Shown in pieces: positions 41,535-49,667 of a DNA stretch of 64,000 bases; position 1 is the stretch's first letter, and every line of letters begins with the position of its first letter. The DNA is from Flavobacterium sp. ASV13. Lineage in GTDB: Bacteria; Bacteroidota; Bacteroidia; Flavobacteriales; Flavobacteriaceae. The stretch spans positions 124,001 to 188,000 of the forward strand of contig NZ_JQJY01000003.1 of NCBI RefSeq assembly GCF_000745775.1. The letters run 5' to 3'. Made by a program: the position numbers and the translations under genes. The notes under the pieces were generated by a model. That model was not told where the DNA came from. It made no database searches and was given only the letters and a program-made list of their open reading frames with translations.

Positions 41535-41665
41535 TTTGTCATTTCGAGGAACGAGACCCGAGCGATAGCGAACAGGCGAAGCAAATCACACTAGTAATTC
41601 GACAAAGAATGGCGACTATCTGTGTAGAGTTTCGTGTGTGATTTCTCGTTCCTCGAAATGACAAA
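41535..41665. repeat. Palindrome, TTTGTCATTTCGAGGAACGA family (copy 2), left arm interrupted
   Basis: The outer arms 41535-41555 and 41645-41665, plus AAATCACAC (41583-41591) against GTGTGATTT (41636-41644), are perfect inverted repeats once the 27-nt insert at 41556-41582 is removed. The centre (ATTCGACAAAGAATGGCG) matches copy 1 at 10515-10620. Confidence 0.85.
41556..41582 (+). other. 27-nt micro-insert (copy 2)
   Basis: A 27-nt stretch beginning ACCCGAGCGATAGC and ending AGGCGAAGC, identical at 26 of 27 positions to the insert at 13159-13185. It interrupts the left arm of this palindrome exactly between paired bases. Confidence 0.8.
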
Positions 41666-41682
41666 TAATACGTGCACAAAAT

Positions 41683-41711
41683 GAGAAAGACGCACTGCTG
41701 TGCGTCTCTAC
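41683..41711. repeat. GTAGAGACGCA palindrome (copy 3)
   Basis: AGACGCAC-TGCT-GTGCGTCT with flanking GAGA/TCTAC. It is the same family as 2822-2848. Confidence 0.7.
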
Positions 41712-41746
41712 AATAAAACCTTTGTCTAAAACCAACTTACCAAAAC

Positions 41747-43363
41747 ATGGCAAACTATAAAAAAATAAAAAAGATTGTTATACCCATTTTAATCATACTC
41801 TTTTTATTAGCAGTATTCCTTTTCTGGCCAATAAACACAGACGGAACTTTAATAAAACCAGATGAAAAATTAGTCGAAGGAAAAGCTACATTCTTAGCAC
41901 AAAAAGATACTTCGACTTCAGTAAAAAAAACCAATATTATTATTCTCCTTGCCGATGATTTAGGCAAATATGATATTTCGTTATACGGAGGAAAAGCAGC
42001 GCCAACGCCTCAAATTGATTCTTTGGCCGCTTCGGGAGTTACTTTTACAGATGGTTACGTATCAGCATCTATTTGTTCGCCATCGCGCGCGGGGTTACTT
42101 ACAGGACGTTATCAAGAACGTTTTGGACATGAATATCAGCCGGGTGATCGTTATCCAAAAAATAACTTGGAATATTATGCTTTCAAATATTTAATCAATA
42201 CCAATAATTGGAGATTAAATGCAAAAATTAATTATCCAAATGAAGCGTCGATAGCCACACAAGGTTTGCCACAATCTGAAATTACTTTTGCCGATTTAGC
42301 CAAAAAGCAAGGTTACAGCACCGCAATTATCGGGAAATGGCATTTGGGTCACAACAAAGGATTTTTTCCTTTAGACAGAGGTTTCGATTATCATTATGGC
42401 TTTTATCAGGCATTTTCGCTTTACACGCCAGAAGATGATAATCCGGATATTATCAATCATCATCATAAAGATTTTACCGATAAAATGATTTGGGGAAATG
42501 GCCGTGTCGGAATTGGGCAAATTCGTCGCGATACTACCATTATTCATGATAAAGCGTATTTAACTGAAACTTTTGCTGATGAAGCAGAAGCTTTTATTGA
42601 CAAGAATAAAAACAAACCGTTTTTGCTTTACGTTCCGTTTAATGCGCCGCACACACCATTTCAGGTTCGTAAAAAATATTACGACCGTTTTCCGAATGTA
42701 AAAGATGAAAACAAACGTGTGTACTATGCTATGATCAGCGCGCTTGATGATGCCATTGGAAGAATCCGAGCTAAAGTCAAAAAAGAAGGTTTAGAAGAAA
42801 ATACTTTGATCATTTTTGCCAGCGACAATGGTGGCGCCGATTATACTTTTGCAACCACAAATGCACCTTTAAAAGGCGGTAAATTTTCGCATTTTGAAGG
42901 CGGTATAAATGTTCCGTTTGCACTTTCGTGGAAAGGAAAAATAAAACCGAATACCGTTTATAAAACGCCTGTAAGCTCTCTTGATATTTTTAGCACGATT
43001 GCTTCTGTTACGGGTTCTGGCTTGCCAAAAGACCGAGTTTATGATGGCGTTGATTTAATTGATGTGGTCAACAATAATAAAGAAGCTCATAAAGATTTAT
43101 TCTGGCGTTCCGGCGATGCAAAAGCAATTAGAAGCGGTAACTGGAAATTAATCGTAAGCGGTAAAACACACGAAACCTGGCTTTATGATTTAGCAAAAGA
43201 CAAGTCTGAAACAACAGATTTAGCGGCAAAAAATCCTGAAAAAGTAAAAGAACTGAAAACCGCTTTGCAAAATTGGGAAAAAGGATTGATTAAGCCACTT
43301 TGGCCTAATTTGACTTATTATGAATTCGATTTTGGAAAACAAAAATACTTTGTGGATTTGTAA
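41747..43363 (+). CDS. Membrane-anchored type I sulfatase
   Basis: A 538-residue sulfatase with an uncleaved-looking N-terminal helix (KIVIPILIILFLLAVFLFWPI) rather than a signal peptide. The formylglycine motif is CSPSR with Cys110, followed by GLLTGRYQERFG; GKWHLGHNKGFFPLDRGFDYHYGF and FASDNGGADY are typical. It is more like the sulfatases that act on carbohydrate sulfates than the tandem pair. It is separated from unit A by repeats and from the next gene by another repeat, so it may be a single transcript. Confidence 0.9.
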   Translation: MANYKKIKKIVIPILIILFLLAVFLFWPINTDGTLIKPDEKLVEGKATFLAQKDTSTSVKKTNIIILLADDLGKYDISLYGGKAAPTPQIDSLAASGVTFTDGYVSASICSPSRAGLLTGRYQERFGHEYQPGDRYPKNNLEYYAFKYLINTNNWRLNAKINYPNEASIATQGLPQSEITFADLAKKQGYSTAIIGKWHLGHNKGFFPLDRGFDYHYGFYQAFSLYTPEDDNPDIINHHHKDFTDKMIWGNGRVGIGQIRRDTTIIHDKAYLTETFADEAEAFIDKNKNKPFLLYVPFNAPHTPFQVRKKYYDRFPNVKDENKRVYYAMISALDDAIGRIRAKVKKEGLEENTLIIFASDNGGADYTFATTNAPLKGGKFSHFEGGINVPFALSWKGKIKPNTVYKTPVSSLDIFSTIASVTGSGLPKDRVYDGVDLIDVVNNNKEAHKDLFWRSGDAKAIRSGNWKLIVSGKTHETWLYDLAKDKSETTDLAAKNPEKVKELKTALQNWEKGLIKPLWPNLTYYEFDFGKQKYFVDL

Positions 43364-43375
43364 TCTTGATCGAAG

Positions 43376-43461
43376 TCCTGCAAGGTTTTCAAAACCTTGT
43401 AGGTCTCATTTTCTACTTTTTTAAATAATTAATACCTATAAGGTTTTAAAAACCTTGCAGG
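43376..43461. repeat. Two inverted copies of the CCTGCAAGGTTTT palindrome
   Basis: CCTGCAAGGTTTTCAAAACC-type hairpin at 43376-43404 and its mirror at 43434-43461 form one larger inverted structure between the sulfatase and the exporter gene. Related to 37416-37447. Confidence 0.75.
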
Positions 43462-43474
43462 AAATCAAAAACAA

Positions 43475-44734
43475 ATGTCATCTCAAACAAAACAATTCAA
43501 CATTCACGAAGACTGGACCGTAGTAATTCTAGGATTTCTAATTATCGTAATTTCTCTTTTTATTTTTCTTCCTGAAGTTCCGGTTTTCAAGTGGTCAAAC
43601 GGTACAGATTTACTCACAGATGTTTTTAATTTTGAAAATTTAAAAATCCTCGGATTGCAATTTTTATATCTAATTGTAATTGGAACTCTCGGCACTTTTT
43701 TAATCGGGAAATCGATTAAATATTCTTTAATTGTTTTTCCAATCGTTTATTTTTTAACGGTTTTAGCATTAATTATTGCAGGAAATACGGAAATAAAAGC
43801 ACTCAATTTAGAAGCCGTGATTTTCAGTTTGATAATTGGTTTATTGATTGGAAATTTCATCAAACTTCCAGAATGGTTCCGTTCGGCACTTTCTACAGAA
43901 GTTTTTGTCAAAATCGGATTGGTTTTATTAGGAACAAGTGTGATTTTTTCTGATATTTTAAAGGCGGGTTCATTAGGATTAATTCAGGCTTTGGTTGTTG
44001 TTTTGTCTGTCTGGTATTTTGCCTTTTGGCTTTGCCGAAAATTAAAAGTTGACGAAGAATTGACCATGATGATTTCGAGTGCCGTATCCATTTGCGGTGT
44101 TTCTGCAGCAATTGCAACTTCGGGTGCTATTAAAGGCGATTCTAAAAAGCTGTCTTATGTTATTTCAATTGTTTTGGTAACAGCCATTCCAATGATGATT
44201 TTCATGCCTATAATTGCTAAATATTTTAATTTCCCTGAAGAAGTTACCGGCGCATGGCTTGGCGGAAGTATTGATACTTCCGGAGCGGTTGTAGCTTCAG
44301 GAAGTTTGGTGGGCGAAACTGCTTTAAAAATTAGTACGATTGTAAAATTTTCTCAAAATGTATTATTAGGATTAGCGGCTTTTGCAATATCCGTTTATTG
44401 GACTTACACGAACAATAAATCGGCGGAAGCTGTAGAATCAAAACCCACTTTGAGTGTGATTTGGGAACGTTTTCCAAAGTTTGTAATTGGCTTTATTCTG
44501 GCTTCTCTCCTATTTTCTTTTTTCATTAGTTCCGAAACTCGAGATTCAGTAAAAGACAGTTTGAAAAATTTGCAGGGAATTTGGTTTGCCTTAGCTTTTA
44601 CAAGTATTGGTTTAGAAACTAATTTTAAAGATTTACTTGCTAATAATAGTCGTAAACCTTTATACGCTTTTTTAATTGCGCAATTATTCAATGTGATTGT
44701 GACTTTGATTATCGCGTTTTTATTGTTTAATTAA
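43475..44734 (+). CDS. YeiH/UPF0324 family putative sulfur-anion exporter
   Basis: A 419-residue membrane protein with ten or more hydrophobic segments. SVSICGVSAAIATSGAIKGDSKKLSYVIS and AWLGGSIDTSGAVVASGSLVGETAL are the hallmark strings of the UPF0324 (YeiH) family. The family is annotated as a putative sulfate exporter, and E. coli YeiH is linked to sulfite defence; the substrate here is not shown. Lying among sulfatases it could vent excess sulfite or sulfate. Confidence 0.85.
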   Translation: MSSQTKQFNIHEDWTVVILGFLIIVISLFIFLPEVPVFKWSNGTDLLTDVFNFENLKILGLQFLYLIVIGTLGTFLIGKSIKYSLIVFPIVYFLTVLALIIAGNTEIKALNLEAVIFSLIIGLLIGNFIKLPEWFRSALSTEVFVKIGLVLLGTSVIFSDILKAGSLGLIQALVVVLSVWYFAFWLCRKLKVDEELTMMISSAVSICGVSAAIATSGAIKGDSKKLSYVISIVLVTAIPMMIFMPIIAKYFNFPEEVTGAWLGGSIDTSGAVVASGSLVGETALKISTIVKFSQNVLLGLAAFAISVYWTYTNNKSAEAVESKPTLSVIWERFPKFVIGFILASLLFSFFISSETRDSVKDSLKNLQGIWFALAFTSIGLETNFKDLLANNSRKPLYAFLIAQLFNVIVTLIIAFLLFN

Positions 44735-44735
44735 T

Positions 44736-44794
44736 TTTTTCCGCCACGAATTCACGAATTAATATGAATAATTCGTGAATTCGTGGCGGAAAAA
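44736..44794. repeat. Uninterrupted GCCACGAATTCACGAATTA palindrome
   Basis: Perfect 26-bp arms (44736-44761 and 44769-44794) around a 7-nt loop, just after the YeiH stop codon. It is the empty form of the element at 13057-13191, which carries a 27-nt insert in its right arm. It may also act as a terminator. Confidence 0.85.
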
Positions 44795-44892
44795 TTACTG
44801 TTTTCATTTCCTATAAATACCAATAAAAACTTCTATCCATTTCTTTTTTCAAAAAAAATCAAGATTAATTTGGTTTTTACAATATTAAATAT

Positions 44893-44921
44893 AACTTTGT
44901 CTATGTAATTAGTAGAGTTTA
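44893..44921 (+). promoter_or_regulatory. Operator/promoter block B
   Basis: AACTTTGTCTAT-N3-ATTAGTAGAGTTTA, matching 28410-28438 at 26 of 29 positions. The CTAT/GTAG dyad is placed just after a -33-like TTTG. Confidence 0.6.
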
Positions 44922-44939
44922 ATATTTAAAACTTACATT

Positions 44940-45026
44940 TTGAAAACAATAGCACACAGAACGTCTTTTATTCTTCCTAAAAATTACGCCTATAACACTT
45001 TTTGTTATATGTGTAGCTGTTGTTAA
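44940..45026 (+). CDS. 28-aa cysteine-rich leader peptide B
   Basis: TTG start, 28 codons, TAA stop. The C-terminus reads NTFCYMCSCC. It matches leader peptide A in length, start codon, first residues (MKT) and the Y-N-x-x-C-Y-M-C-x-C-C end, while the middle has diverged. Four of the last seven codons are Cys. The stop lies 12 nt before the terminator-like hairpin at 45038. Confidence 0.7.
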   Translation: MKTIAHRTSFILPKNYAYNTFCYMCSCC

Positions 45027-45037
45027 TTCTCACATTT

Positions 45038-45087
45038 GTTTACTACGATTTTGCCTACTTTAAAAATCGGAATAAACCACTTTTTTT
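45038..45087 (+). terminator. Candidate attenuator terminator
   Basis: GTTTA-CTA-CGATTTT pairs with AAAATCG-GAA-TAAAC around a 10-nt loop; after CAC comes a run of seven T (45081-45087). It is AT-rich but has terminator form and lies inside the leader, 165 nt before the first structural gene, so transcription must pass it to reach the operon. Confidence 0.55.
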
Positions 45088-45170
45088 ACTTAAATTTCAT
45101 TACAAAATATAATGCAATTCGTCACAAACGAATCTGTATACCAATATGTTATACCATTATAAAAAAATCA

Positions 45171-45213
45171 TTTCTGCGGCAACAGAAAAAAACCAATTAA
45201 AGAACATTTATCA
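45171..45213 (+). promoter_or_regulatory. Conserved leader hairpin and 17-nt string (B)
   Basis: TTTCTG-CGGCAA-CAGAAA (45171-45188) and TTAAAGAACATTTATCA (45197-45213) are identical to the elements in leader A with 8 instead of 9 nt between them. They lie 38 nt before the ATG. Confidence 0.6.
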
Positions 45214-45251
45214 TTTCAAAACAAAAAACAACTAACATAAAGCACATTAAA

Positions 45252-46907
45252 ATGAACACTAAAATCACCACAATATTACTTTCTGCTCTTGTAACTGGAG
45301 CTGTTAGTTTTACCAAAATAAACGCTCAGAACGCTTCAAAACCAAATATCATTCTGATTATGGTAGATGATATGGGATATTCTGATTTAGGAAATTATGG
45401 TTCAGAAATTAAAACACCCAATTTAGATAAACTGGCGAACGAGGGTTTGCGTTTGCGTGAATTCTACAATAACTCTATTTGTGCGCCAACAAGAGCTTCG
45501 CTCCTAACTGGTCAATATCAGCATAAAGCGGGCGTCGGTTTTTTTGATGTTAATTTAGGATTGCCAGCTTATCAAGGCTATTTAAACAAAGAATCTTTGA
45601 CTCTGGGAGAAGTTTTCCGCTCTGGCGGTTATAGCACAATTTTATCCGGAAAATGGCACGTTGGTTCTGAAGATCAGGCACAATGGCCGAACCAAAGAGG
45701 TTTTGATAAATTTTACGGAATCTTAAAAGGTGCTTCTAATTATTTTGACACTAAACCTTTGCCTTTCGGAAAAACGCCTTATCCGGTAAAGTTGATTCGT
45801 AATAATGAAGAACTGCATCCAAAAGACGATTCGTATTATTTTACAGATGAAATTGGAAACAATGCTGTCACTTTCTTAGACGAGCAAAACAAAGAAAACA
45901 AACCTTTCTTTTTGTATTTAGCTTTTACGGCTCCGCACTGGCCGTTGCAAGCAAAACCAGTTGACATTGCAAAATACAGAGGAAAATTTGATGAAGGCTG
46001 GGATATTTTGAGAGAAAAAAGAATTGAGAAATTGAAAGCAAACGGAATTTTACCAGCCAATCAAACCATTTCGCCAAGAGATCCTGAAGTTCCAGAATGG
46101 AGCAAGCTGACTTACGACGAAAAACAATTTTGGAAAGCCAAAATGGAAGTTTATGCTGCAATGGTCGACAACATGGATCAGAATGTGGGGAAGGTTTTGG
46201 ATAAACTAAAAGCGCTTAAAAAAGATAAAAACACATTAATTATTTTCATTTCAGATAATGGCGCTCAAGGCGGATTTAATACTTATAATCCACTTGGAAG
46301 AGGTTTGGTTCGAAATGACGGACCAGTTGGAACTTCAGGATCTTTTGATTATCAGGAACAAAACTGGGCGTATTTATCGAATACTCCGCTACAGCAATAT
46401 AAAAATAATATGCATGAAGGTGGTTTCAGTTCGCCTTTTATTGCTTGGTTTCCGTCAAAAATAAAAGCGGGAAGAATTGATAAAGGAACCGGACACATTA
46501 TTGACCTCGCTCCTACTTTCTACGAATTGGCTGGAATCGAATATCCTAAAAATTATAATAATGTAAATACCAATCCGCTTCCGGGAAAAAGTTTACTTCC
46601 TGTTTTATTTGACAATGTTTCAGAAGTTAACCGAGGCGAGCCATTATTCTGGGAAAGAGCAGGAAACAGAGCAGTTCGTGACGGAAAATGGAAATTGGTT
46701 TCGATTTATCCTTCTTATGAATGGGAATTGTACAATCTCGAAACAGACCGTGGTGAAACTACAAATGTGGCACAGCAAAATCCGGGAATTGTAAACAAAC
46801 TTTCGGCATCTTATTTTGAATGGGTAGATCGAACTGGTGTTGTAGAATACAGCAAATTCAAACTAAAACCTGAAGTAATGCCGGGCGGTGCCTCTCTAAA
46901 GAAATAA
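45252..46907 (+). CDS. Exported arylsulfatase
   Basis: A 551-residue type I sulfatase with signal peptide (GAVSFTKINAQ). The formylglycine motif is CAPTR with Cys77, followed by ASLLTGQYQHKAGVG; SGKWHVGSEDQAQWPNQRGFDKFYG and FISDNGAQGGFNTYNPLGRG are characteristic. It opens unit B, whose other genes make cysteine and the encapsulin, so the released sulfate is probably meant for sulfur assimilation. It is a separate branch from the tandem sulfatases of unit A. Confidence 0.92.
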   Translation: MNTKITTILLSALVTGAVSFTKINAQNASKPNIILIMVDDMGYSDLGNYGSEIKTPNLDKLANEGLRLREFYNNSICAPTRASLLTGQYQHKAGVGFFDVNLGLPAYQGYLNKESLTLGEVFRSGGYSTILSGKWHVGSEDQAQWPNQRGFDKFYGILKGASNYFDTKPLPFGKTPYPVKLIRNNEELHPKDDSYYFTDEIGNNAVTFLDEQNKENKPFFLYLAFTAPHWPLQAKPVDIAKYRGKFDEGWDILREKRIEKLKANGILPANQTISPRDPEVPEWSKLTYDEKQFWKAKMEVYAAMVDNMDQNVGKVLDKLKALKKDKNTLIIFISDNGAQGGFNTYNPLGRGLVRNDGPVGTSGSFDYQEQNWAYLSNTPLQQYKNNMHEGGFSSPFIAWFPSKIKAGRIDKGTGHIIDLAPTFYELAGIEYPKNYNNVNTNPLPGKSLLPVLFDNVSEVNRGEPLFWERAGNRAVRDGKWKLVSIYPSYEWELYNLETDRGETTNVAQQNPGIVNKLSASYFEWVDRTGVVEYSKFKLKPEVMPGGASLKK

Positions 46908-46937
46908 AAATCTTTTTCTAACCATAAAATAATCATT

Positions 46938-47759
46938 ATGAGTTCATTTTATCAAGAAATAGCAAAACAGCATCATGATTTAGTGATTCTGCCTGAGAAA
47001 AAATTAATTCATCAGTTTATAGATGATTTGTTTGTCATCTTATTTTCTAATACCTCAAAATCATTAGAATCTGAGGCAACAATCAAATACAAATTCAATC
47101 AGCTGGAAAAGCAGTTTGATGAATTGGTTTTGGATTTTTCGCCAAAAAGTGACCAAAAACAGCAAACCAAAAACTTTTTTGAAGCGATTCCGAAGTTGCA
47201 CAAAAAAGCATTAAACGACGCTGTAACCATATTTACAAAAGATCCTGCGGCCAAATCACTGGAAGAAGTGCTATACTCGTATCCTGGTTTTTTCGCTATT
47301 GCCGTTTACCGATTTTCTCATCAGCTTTGGGAGCAGGATTTAAAATTATTAGCCCGAACCATTTCAGAATATGCTCATATTAAAACGAGTATCGAAATTC
47401 ATCCCGGCGCCCAAATCGGAAAAGATTTTGCTATCGATCACGGAACAGGAATCGTGATTGGAGAAACAACAATTATTGGCGATAACGTTCAAATTTATCA
47501 AGGCGTTACTCTCGGAGCTTTGAGTGTAAAAAAAGACGAGGCCTTTATAAAAAGACATCCAACCATTGAAGATAATGTCATTATTTATGCCAACAGCACT
47601 ATTCTTGGCGGTCAAACTACTATAGGAAAAGATTCTATAATTGGCGGAAATGTCTGGCTGACGTACACAATTCCATCCAATTCTGTTGTGTATCATAAAA
47701 ACGAAATTAAAATCAGGGATAATAATCCTTTCCCTGCACCCATTTTTTATTCTATTTAA
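46938..47759 (+). CDS. cysE: Serine O-acetyltransferase
   Basis: A 273-residue enzyme that makes O-acetylserine from serine and acetyl-CoA. The helical N-terminal half (including [30 protein letters not shown]) precedes a left-handed hexapeptide-repeat domain ([43 protein letters not shown]) with the catalytic His in DHGTG. It is of the longer EpsC-like type often found beside family 2A encapsulins. It ends 14 nt before the cysteine synthase gene. Confidence 0.92.
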   Translation: MSSFYQEIAKQHHDLVILPEKKLIHQFIDDLFVILFSNTSKSLESEATIKYKFNQLEKQFDELVLDFSPKSDQKQQTKNFFEAIPKLHKKALNDAVTIFTKDPAAKSLEEVLYSYPGFFAIAVYRFSHQLWEQDLKLLARTISEYAHIKTSIEIHPGAQIGKDFAIDHGTGIVIGETTIIGDNVQIYQGVTLGALSVKKDEAFIKRHPTIEDNVIIYANSTILGGQTTIGKDSIIGGNVWLTYTIPSNSVVYHKNEIKIRDNNPFPAPIFYSI

Positions 47760-47773
47760 AAATATCAAAACCA

Positions 47774-48685
47774 ATGAAATATCAAAACATTCTAGAAACC
47801 ATAGGAAACACTCCTCACATTCGATTAAACAAACTTTTTAAATCACATGAAGTGTGGATTAAATTGGAAAAATCAAATCCGGGTTCAAGTATTAAAGACC
47901 GAATCGCTCTTGCAATGATTGAAGATGCAGAACGAAAAGGGCTTATAAATCAGGATACTGTAATTATTGAACCAACTTCAGGAAATACCGGAATTGGACT
48001 TTCACTAGTTGCAGCCGTTAAAGGTTATAAAGTTATTGTTGTAATGCCAGAATCGATGAGTGTTGAACGCAGGAGAATTTTGAATGCCTATGGCGCCGAA
48101 TATGTTTTGACACCAAGAGAAAAAGGAACTTCAGGAGCAGTTGAAAGAGCAAAAGAACTGGCTTCGACGATTAAAAACTCGTTTCTTCCGTCTCAATTTA
48201 CCAATAAAGCAAATGTTGAAATTCACGAAAAAACAACCGCTCTAGAAATTTTAGCCGATTTTCCCGATGGAATCGATTATTTAATAACCGGAGTTGGAAC
48301 TGGAGGTCATATTACCGGAGTTTCAAAAATATTAAAGCAGCATTTCCCGAATCTTCAAACTTATGCTGTCGAGCCCGCTTTGTCGCCAGTTTTGAGTGGT
48401 GGACTTCCGTCTCCGCATCCGTTTCAGGGAATCGGAGCTGGTTTTATTCCCGAAGTTTTTAATCGCGAATATGTCGATCAGATTCTAACAGTTGATAAAA
48501 ACGAATCGTACAATTTCACTAAAAGAATAGCCAAAGAAGAAGGAATATTTGCCGGAATATCTACCGGAGCAGCACTTGCAGCATTATCAAGAAAACTCAA
48601 AGATATTCCTGAAGATGCTGTAATCCTGACTTTTAATTATGACACCGGAGAAAGATATTTATCTGTAGATGAGTTATTTGATTGA
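47774..48685 (+). CDS. cysM: Cysteine synthase (O-acetylserine sulfhydrylase)
   Basis: A 303-residue PLP enzyme that joins O-acetylserine and sulfide to cysteine. The PLP lysine is Lys41 ([14 protein letters not shown]); [13 protein letters not shown] binds the substrate and [11 protein letters not shown] the phosphate. The family is clear, but the cysK/cysM split is a weaker call. It follows cysE and precedes the encapsulin gene in the same direction. Confidence 0.92.
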   Translation: MKYQNILETIGNTPHIRLNKLFKSHEVWIKLEKSNPGSSIKDRIALAMIEDAERKGLINQDTVIIEPTSGNTGIGLSLVAAVKGYKVIVVMPESMSVERRRILNAYGAEYVLTPREKGTSGAVERAKELASTIKNSFLPSQFTNKANVEIHEKTTALEILADFPDGIDYLITGVGTGGHITGVSKILKQHFPNLQTYAVEPALSPVLSGGLPSPHPFQGIGAGFIPEVFNREYVDQILTVDKNESYNFTKRIAKEEGIFAGISTGAALAALSRKLKDIPEDAVILTFNYDTGERYLSVDELFD

Positions 48686-48746
48686 AATTATGAATAACTT
48701 TAAGCAAGCAAAAAATAATTTACAAACCTATTAAAATACCAGAAAA

Positions 48747-49667
48747 ATGGCAGAATCAAAACAACAACAGACCGCATTAGGCGATGTTGCAGCAAGACAA
48801 CTCGCAATTGCAACGCGTACCGTACCTCAAATTGGAACAACTTCTCCACGCTGGCTGACACATCTTTTACATTGGACGCCAGTAGAATCGGGTGTGTTTC
48901 GTTTGAACAAAGTTAAAAATGCAAACCACATTGAAGTCGATTGTTCTGCACGCGACGAAAGAGTTTTACCAAACACTTTTGTTGATTATGTTGAAAATCC
49001 AAGAGAATATAATCTTGCTGCCGTTCAGACTATTGTAGAAGTTCACACGCGTGTTTCTGACTTATACAGCAAGCCATATAATCAGATTACAGAGCAACTT
49101 CGACTGGCAATAGAAACCATTAAAGAGCGTCAGGAAAGTGAGTTAATCAACAACAAAGATTACGGATTATTGAGCAACGTTGCGCCTTCGCAGATTATAA
49201 AAACACGCACAGGAGCGCCAACTCCAGATGATTTAGACGAATTGCTGACTAAAGTTTGGAAAGAACCAGGTTTCTTTTTACTGCATCCGTTGGCAATTGC
49301 TGCTTTTGGACGCGAATGTACACGCAGAGGTGTTCCGCCTCCGACAATATCTTTGTTTGGATCTCAGTTTTTAACTTGGAGAGGAATTCCGCTTATTCCA
49401 TCAGATAAACTGCCAATCGTAAAAGGAAAATCAAAAATCATTTTATTGAGAACTGGAGAAAGCCGTCAAGGAGTAATTGGATTGATTCAGCCGGGATTAC
49501 AAGGCGAACAATCTCCTGGATTATCAGTTCGTTTTATGGGAATTAATGAAAAAGCGATTGCTTCTTACTTGGTTTCGCTTTATTGTTCTTTAGCTATTTT
49601 GGTTGATGATGCCATCGCTGTTTTAGAAGATGTCGAAATAGGAAAGTATCATGAGTACAAATACTAA
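48747..49667 (+). CDS. Family 2A encapsulin shell protein
   Basis: A 306-residue HK97-fold shell protein related to cyanobacterial SrpI. Strings supporting this are WTPVESGVFRLNKV, DERVLPNTFVDYVENPREY, IQTIVEVHTRVSDLY-like AVQTIVEVHTRVSDLYSKPYNQ and ECTRRGVPPPTISLFGSQFLTWRGIPL. Such shells self-assemble into protein nanocompartments that enclose a cysteine desulfurase and have been reported to store elemental sulfur. The downstream desulfurase gene begins inside this gene (17-nt overlap), so shell and cargo are co-translated. Confidence 0.93.
   Translation: MAESKQQQTALGDVAARQLAIATRTVPQIGTTSPRWLTHLLHWTPVESGVFRLNKVKNANHIEVDCSARDERVLPNTFVDYVENPREYNLAAVQTIVEVHTRVSDLYSKPYNQITEQLRLAIETIKERQESELINNKDYGLLSNVAPSQIIKTRTGAPTPDDLDELLTKVWKEPGFFLLHPLAIAAFGRECTRRGVPPPTISLFGSQFLTWRGIPLIPSDKLPIVKGKSKIILLRTGESRQGVIGLIQPGLQGEQSPGLSVRFMGINEKAIASYLVSLYCSLAILVDDAIAVLEDVEIGKYHEYKY

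Larger units (their letters stand above)
44845..45251 (+). promoter_or_regulatory. Regulatory leader B of the sulfatase-cysteine-encapsulin unit
   Basis: A 5' leader paralogous to leader A (28361-28906): shared upstream string (TTTTTCAAAAAAAATCA), operator block, TTG-started 28-codon ORF, and the same conserved hairpin and 17-nt string before the first gene. A terminator-like hairpin follows the leader ORF. I infer cysteine-responsive attenuation. Confidence 0.7.
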
